This document shows positions 5,352-7,907 of a DNA stretch of 7,907 bases, in pieces. Under the pieces are notes generated by a model that was not told where the DNA came from, ran no database searches, and was given only the letters and a program-made list of their open reading frames with translations. The position numbers and the translations under genes were made by a program. Within the stretch, counting starts at the first letter, position 1; each line of letters opens with the position of its first letter. Origin of the DNA: Chloroflexota bacterium (GTDB taxonomy: Bacteria > Chloroflexota > Dehalococcoidia > SM23-28-2); the NCBI GenBank assembly GCA_030691665.1, contig JAUYDU010000153.1, positions 1-7,907 on the forward strand, read 5' to 3'.

Positions 5352-5380
5352 TTGCCAGCTCTCGCACCTGCGGGTAGGAT
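5352..5380 (+). promoter_or_regulatory. Candidate promoter of the lipoprotein gene
   Basis: TTGCCA (5352-5357) and TAGGAT (5375-5380) are separated by exactly 17 bp. The predicted start near 5387 leaves a leader of about 30 nt that contains the SD GGAGGT (5405-5410). Confidence 0.45.
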
Positions 5381-5415
5381 GGGGGCGTCAGAGTCCAATT
5401 CGCGGGAGGTGAGCC

Positions 5416-6900
5416 ATGAAGCTTCCATGGCGGTATCTGCTGGTGGCCGTCCTTCTAGTGGTAGGTTCCTTGGTGCTGCCGGCCTGCGGCGAGGAGGAGG
5501 AAGAGGAGACCACTGCCCCGACCACCGCGACCGAGGCCGCGGGCCCAACGGAGGCCGCGACCAAAGAGGCCGCGCTGACACCTGCGGGGTCGCCTCCGGC
5601 AGTCAGCCCATCCCCCGGCACTGCGGCGCGGGCCCCCGCATCTCCCCTCTGCCCCGACCCCCAACCGCCGTTTGTCACCGACTTGGAAGTGCGCCAGACT
5701 CCGTCGCTGGGCGATCCGTCGGCCCGCGTGCCCTTCCGCGACCCGGTCTTCGGAACCTGCCTGGTGCGTGTCACCGATCGGACAACCGACCTGTCCCCGG
5801 ACGATGCCTCCGCCGGCCTGAAAAACGAATACTCGCGCGTGCAATCGTTCAACGCGGATGGAAGCCGAATCCTGGTGCGCGGCACCGGGGCGACATGGTA
5901 CCTGTACGACGCGGCCACGCTCCAACCCCTCGACCAAGTGCCGCTCGAAATAGATCCGCGCTGGGACGCCGACAACCCGGACCTGCTCTACTACGCGCAA
6001 GAGACCCGCCTGATGGCCTACAACGTGCAGACCCAAGCACAAACCCTCGTCCATGATTTCGCCGCCGACTTTCCCGGTCAGTCACTGGCCGCTGTATGGA
6101 CGCACTACGAGGGCAGCCCCTCGCTCGATGGCCGCTACTGGGGCTTGATGGCCGAGGACCAGAACTGGCAGACGGTTGCCCTGCTGGTGTACGACCGGCA
6201 AGCGGATCAGGTGATTGCCAAGCGCGACATGCGTGGCGTGCCGGGCGCAGAGGCGATTGACAACGCCTATATCAGCCCGCTGGGGAACTACTTTATCGCT
6301 GACTTCTCTGACTACTACTGCGAGCGTGGCCAACTGGGCACAGACGAGAAACCGTGCGGCTATATGGTCTACGACCGCAACCTGAAAAACGGGCGAGGCT
6401 TGCTCCGCATCAGCGGCCACATGGACGTGGCCCTGGACGCTCAGGGGCGTGAGGTGGTTGTCTACGAAGATATCGACACCGACAACATCTCCATGCTTGA
6501 CTTAGCCACTGGCGCAGTGACCCCGCTCTGGCCCATAGACTTCAGCCACACGGCGCTCGGCCTGCACGTTTCGGGACGCGCCTTCCGCCGGCCCGGCTGG
6601 GCGCTGGTCTCCACCTACAACGGTGGCTACCCGACCGACTACACCTGGATGGATAACCAGGTCTTCGCCATCGAACTGAAACCGGGCGGGCGCGTGGTGC
6701 GGCTGGCTCACACCCACTCGGTGTTCAAAGAAGGGCCAGTTTCGTATGGAGAGAAGGACTACTGGGCGGAACCGCACGGCAGCGTCAATCCTGACTTTAC
6801 GCGCATCGTCTTTACGAGCAATTCGGGCCGCTCTGGCACAGAAGAGGTGGAGATGTTCTTGATCGCACTGCCGCCAGATTGGCTCGAGCGGCTACCGTGA
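5416..6900 (+). CDS. Secreted beta-propeller lipoprotein (TolB/PD40-like), 494 aa
   Basis: ATG 5416 follows GGAGGT (5405-5410, spacing 5). The signal peptide has a basic start and a hydrophobic core (8-21) and ends in the lipobox LPAC (21-24), so C24 should be lipidated. An acidic GEEEEEE run and a T/A/P/E-rich linker (about 31-77) tether the body. Residues 85-490 carry propeller-blade signatures: SFNADGSRILVRG (144-156), SPSLDGRYWGLMAED (234-248), ISPLGNYFIADFS (286-298), VALDAQGREVVVYED (338-352) and SVNPDFTRIVFTSNSG (456-471). Each is a PD40/WD40-like strand pair. Cysteines 79, 115, 302 and 314 could form disulfides outside the membrane. The AEPHGSVNPD block resembles propellers of the TolB and oligogalacturonate-lyase type, but I see no proof of catalysis. 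It faces away from the phage operon and looks like a host gene. The role is unknown; a binding or scaffold function is likely. Confidence 0.8.
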   Translation: MKLPWRYLLVAVLLVVGSLVLPACGEEEEEETTAPTTATEAAGPTEAATKEAALTPAGSPPAVSPSPGTAARAPASPLCPDPQPPFVTDLEVRQTPSLGDPSARVPFRDPVFGTCLVRVTDRTTDLSPDDASAGLKNEYSRVQSFNADGSRILVRGTGATWYLYDAATLQPLDQVPLEIDPRWDADNPDLLYYAQETRLMAYNVQTQAQTLVHDFAADFPGQSLAAVWTHYEGSPSLDGRYWGLMAEDQNWQTVALLVYDRQADQVIAKRDMRGVPGAEAIDNAYISPLGNYFIADFSDYYCERGQLGTDEKPCGYMVYDRNLKNGRGLLRISGHMDVALDAQGREVVVYEDIDTDNISMLDLATGAVTPLWPIDFSHTALGLHVSGRAFRRPGWALVSTYNGGYPTDYTWMDNQVFAIELKPGGRVVRLAHTHSVFKEGPVSYGEKDYWAEPHGSVNPDFTRIVFTSNSGRSGTEEVEMFLIALPPDWLERLP

Positions 6901-6905
6901 TCTGA

Positions 6906-7148
6906 CCTCTTCAGCAAGCCACGGTAACAAGACCCACCGACAACCCGGCCGCCGATTCCCATCCTGACCGGTCGCCTGACGGCGCAAAGATCGCCTTCGC
7001 TGGCAACCGGGACGCCAGCTTTGTCTTCTTCGGGCGCGGCCCGGTGCTGGCGGGGGCGATGACCATGGACATGAGCGGCGGCGCTGCCCTGGATGTGCTG
7101 GCCCTGGCCGAGAGGATGGACGCCAAGGTGGCGGCCGCCCTGCGGTAG
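6906..7148 (+). pseudogene. Start-less remnant joining a PD40 propeller motif to another C-terminus
   Basis: An open frame between TGA 6903-6905 and TAG 7146-7148 lacks a start codon near its beginning. The first ATG lies deep inside, in the GAMTMDM segment. Translation gives DSHPDRSPDGAKIAFAGNRD, a clear PD40/TolB motif, then SFVFFGRGPVLAGAMTMDM and a helical end, LDVLALAERMDAKVAAALR. It is in a different frame from the upstream lipoprotein gene and begins within 40 bp of its stop. It is best read as a decayed fragment, possibly of a duplicated propeller lipoprotein. The tail resembles the C-terminal helix seen on many secreted Chloroflexota proteins (weak recollection). The two halves may come from different genes. 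Alternatively it is the end of a gene whose start was deleted by the recombination that placed the present neighbour here. Confidence 0.55.
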
Positions 7149-7202
7149 GCGAACCGCTATTCTTTCGCCTGCCCTCCCCTCTCTGATACGGCCGTGCGTC
7201 TT

Positions 7203-7249
7203 CGAGCGGGCCCCTTCGGCAAGCTCAGGGCAGGCTCTTGACCCGCTCG
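7203..7249. repeat. Dispersed repeat module flanked by 8-bp inverted ends
   Basis: The core CCTTCGGCAAG plus CTCAGGGCAGG (7213-7234) is the intact counterpart of the split element at 5138-5179. It is bracketed by CGAGCGGG (7203-7210) and CCCGCTCG (7242-7249), perfect inverted arms. Confidence 0.7.
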
Positions 7250-7267
7250 GGGGCTCGCTCCTATACT
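7238..7267 (+). promoter_or_regulatory. Strong promoter candidate upstream of the MarC-family gene
   Basis: TTGACC (7238-7243) and TATACT (7262-7267) lie 18 bp apart, each 5/6 to the sigma70 consensus. Transcription from about 7275 gives a leader of roughly 170 nt before ATG 7448. The -35 overlaps the right arm of the 7203-7249 repeat module, so the repeat may supply part of the promoter. Confidence 0.6.
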
Positions 7268-7350
7268 GCCCTCGATATGCAGCTCGGCGTCCATCCCTGT
7301 AGTGAGCGAAGCGAACCTATGCCCCAGGTGGAGCCCAACGCCACTCGCGA

Positions 7351-7427
7351 GGGCGTCCCTTCGCCTTCGCTCAGGGCAGGCCTTTCGCGGTCGCTCAAGG
7401 CAGGCCTGGCCTTGAGGGCAGACGCCC
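7351..7427. repeat. Nested-palindrome repeat module in the marC leader
   Basis: The outer arms are GGGCGTC (7351-7357) and GACGCCC (7421-7427). Inside are two 24-bp-spaced copies of TCGCTCARGGCAGGCC (7367-7382 and 7391-7406, one mismatch). A perfect hairpin, CTCAAGGC (7394-7401) with GCCTTGAG (7409-7416), has a 7-nt loop. It would fold in the leader RNA. The CTCAGGGCAGG core is shared with the element at 7213-7234. Confidence 0.75.
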
Positions 7428-7447
7428 GTAGGGGCTGAGCGGGTCGG

Positions 7448-7907
7448 ATGTCGGACGACCTTCTGCGGGCCTCCATCTCCTTCTTCGCCATCATCGGCCC
7501 GGTAAGCAACGTCCTCATCTTCCACATCCTGAGCCAGCGTCTGGCCCTGAGGGAGCGCATCAGCATGGCCTTCGTGGGCGTAGGCGTGGCCTTCGTCATG
7601 CTCCTCCTGTTCAGCCTGGCCGGCGAGAAGCTGCTCGACTACCTGAACATCTCTCAGGAGAGCTTCCAGGTGGCGGCCGGCGCCCTGCTGGTGCTGCCGG
7701 CGCTGCGGCTGGTGGAGAAGGGGGAGCCGATGCCAGCCGAGGAGGAGAGGATGAAGGTGGAGGGGGAAAAGGCCGGCCCCTATCAGTGGGCGGTGGTGCC
7801 GCTGGCGGTGCCCCTGCTGGCGGGCCCCGGCGCCCTGGCCACCGCCATCTCCTTCTCCACCGACGTGGGCAGGGGGACGACTCTGGCGGCGGTGGCCATC
7901 GTCCTGG
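7448..7907 (+). CDS. MarC-family (UPF0056) integral membrane protein, 5' part
   Basis: ATG 7448 is the only sensible start, because an in-frame TGA at 7436-7438 precedes it with no other start codon between. The SD is weak. The visible 153 residues are cut by the right edge; full family members run to about 200-220. Predicted membrane segments lie at about 8-28 (SFFAIIGPVSNVLIFHILSQ, 11-30, replacing the family's usual FFAIvDPiGN), 39-58 (SMAFVGVGVAFVMLLLFSLA), 73-89 and 114-136. The stretch WAVVPLAVPLLAGPGALATA (114-133) is the family hallmark. The substitution of the usual aspartate by G17 in the first hallmark is noteworthy. A charged loop (90-110) separates helices 3 and 4. The family's physiological role is unclear, and the old link to multiple antibiotic resistance is not supported for most members. 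It is unrelated to the phage cluster. Confidence 0.85.
   Translation, partial: MSDDLLRASISFFAIIGPVSNVLIFHILSQRLALRERISMAFVGVGVAFVMLLLFSLAGEKLLDYLNISQESFQVAAGALLVLPALRLVEKGEPMPAEEERMKVEGEKAGPYQWAVVPLAVPLLAGPGALATAISFSTDVGRGTTLAAVAIVL

Larger units (their letters stand above)
7149..7447. other. Gene-free spacer holding dispersed-repeat modules and a promoter
   Basis: No frame here looks coding. The frame from ATG 7277 to TGA 7438 encodes low-complexity repeat-derived sequence. The stretch contains two palindromic modules (7203-7249 and 7351-7427), a promoter candidate (7238-7267) and the motif AGTGAGCGAAGCGAA (7301-7315), a further dispersed-looking GAGCGAAGCGAA element. Confidence 0.6.

Noticed and set aside
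5128..5415. tRNA-associated attachment site at the phage/host junction
   Set aside because: I see no tRNA-like cloverleaf or integrase gene, and the second att copy would lie outside the window.
6893..6926. Inverted repeat TACCGTG/CACGGTA at the end of the lipoprotein gene as a terminator
   Set aside because: There are only 7-bp arms with a 20-nt loop and no T-run. It could arise by chance.
7351..7427. CRISPR array
   Set aside because: Only two short units with one mismatch and an 8-bp interval are present. There are no spacers of uniform length and no cas genes.
7277..7438. Possible 53-residue small protein in the marC leader
   Set aside because: Most of it is encoded by dispersed repeat units. 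It has no SD and its composition reflects the repeats.

Overview
The window is a high-GC bacterial or prophage-bearing segment. I read it as probably Chloroflexota (Dehalococcoidia-like). The grounds are the GC-rich codon use and short dispersed GC-rich repeats of the types CCTTCGRCAAGCTCAGGRCAGG, GTAGGGGC and CCCCGAC/GTCGGGG, which I associate with that phylum. This is recognition from memory, and no taxonomic marker gene is present.

Positions 1-5127, all on the minus strand, form a virion morphogenesis cluster. In transcription order it holds a coiled-coil scaffold-like protein (5127-4654), an HK97-fold-type major capsid protein (4560-3673), a small putative head decoration/structural protein (3507-3109), a fibre-like protein (3099-2179), a small helical protein (2127-1834), a head-tail adaptor-like protein (1837-1202), a 117-residue phage-type protein (1118-765), and the first 252 codons of a repeat-containing tail or receptor-type protein with an Asp-box (756 to beyond the left edge). 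The last gene has no visible stop inside the window. Most starts have strong Shine-Dalgarno sites and the genes are tightly spaced, as in a phage late operon. No terminase, portal or maturation protease precedes the scaffold gene. The cluster begins abruptly next to a chromosomal-looking gene.

Positions 5128-5415 are a divergent control region. On the minus strand a TTGACT / 18 bp / TATTCT promoter candidate is covered by a perfect 8+8 bp palindrome resembling a LexA-type (GAACnnnnGTTC) operator. It is followed by a leader containing two palindromic repeats and a perfect SD. On the plus strand a TTGCCA / 17 bp / TAGGAT promoter candidate faces the lipoprotein gene.

Positions 5416-6900 (+) encode an intact exported lipoprotein with a beta-propeller (TolB/PD40-like) body. 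Positions 6906-7148 hold a start-less remnant reading frame that joins another PD40 motif to an unrelated-looking C-terminus. Positions 7149-7447 hold no convincing gene. They contain two nested-palindrome repeat modules and a good promoter candidate. Positions 7448-7907 (+) are the start of a MarC-family membrane protein cut by the right edge.

The most notable features are the capsid operon lacking its packaging genes, its possible SOS-like promoter, the hairpin repeats found in every intergenic gap longer than about 40 bp of that operon, and a recent 378-bp-period duplication inside the tail gene.
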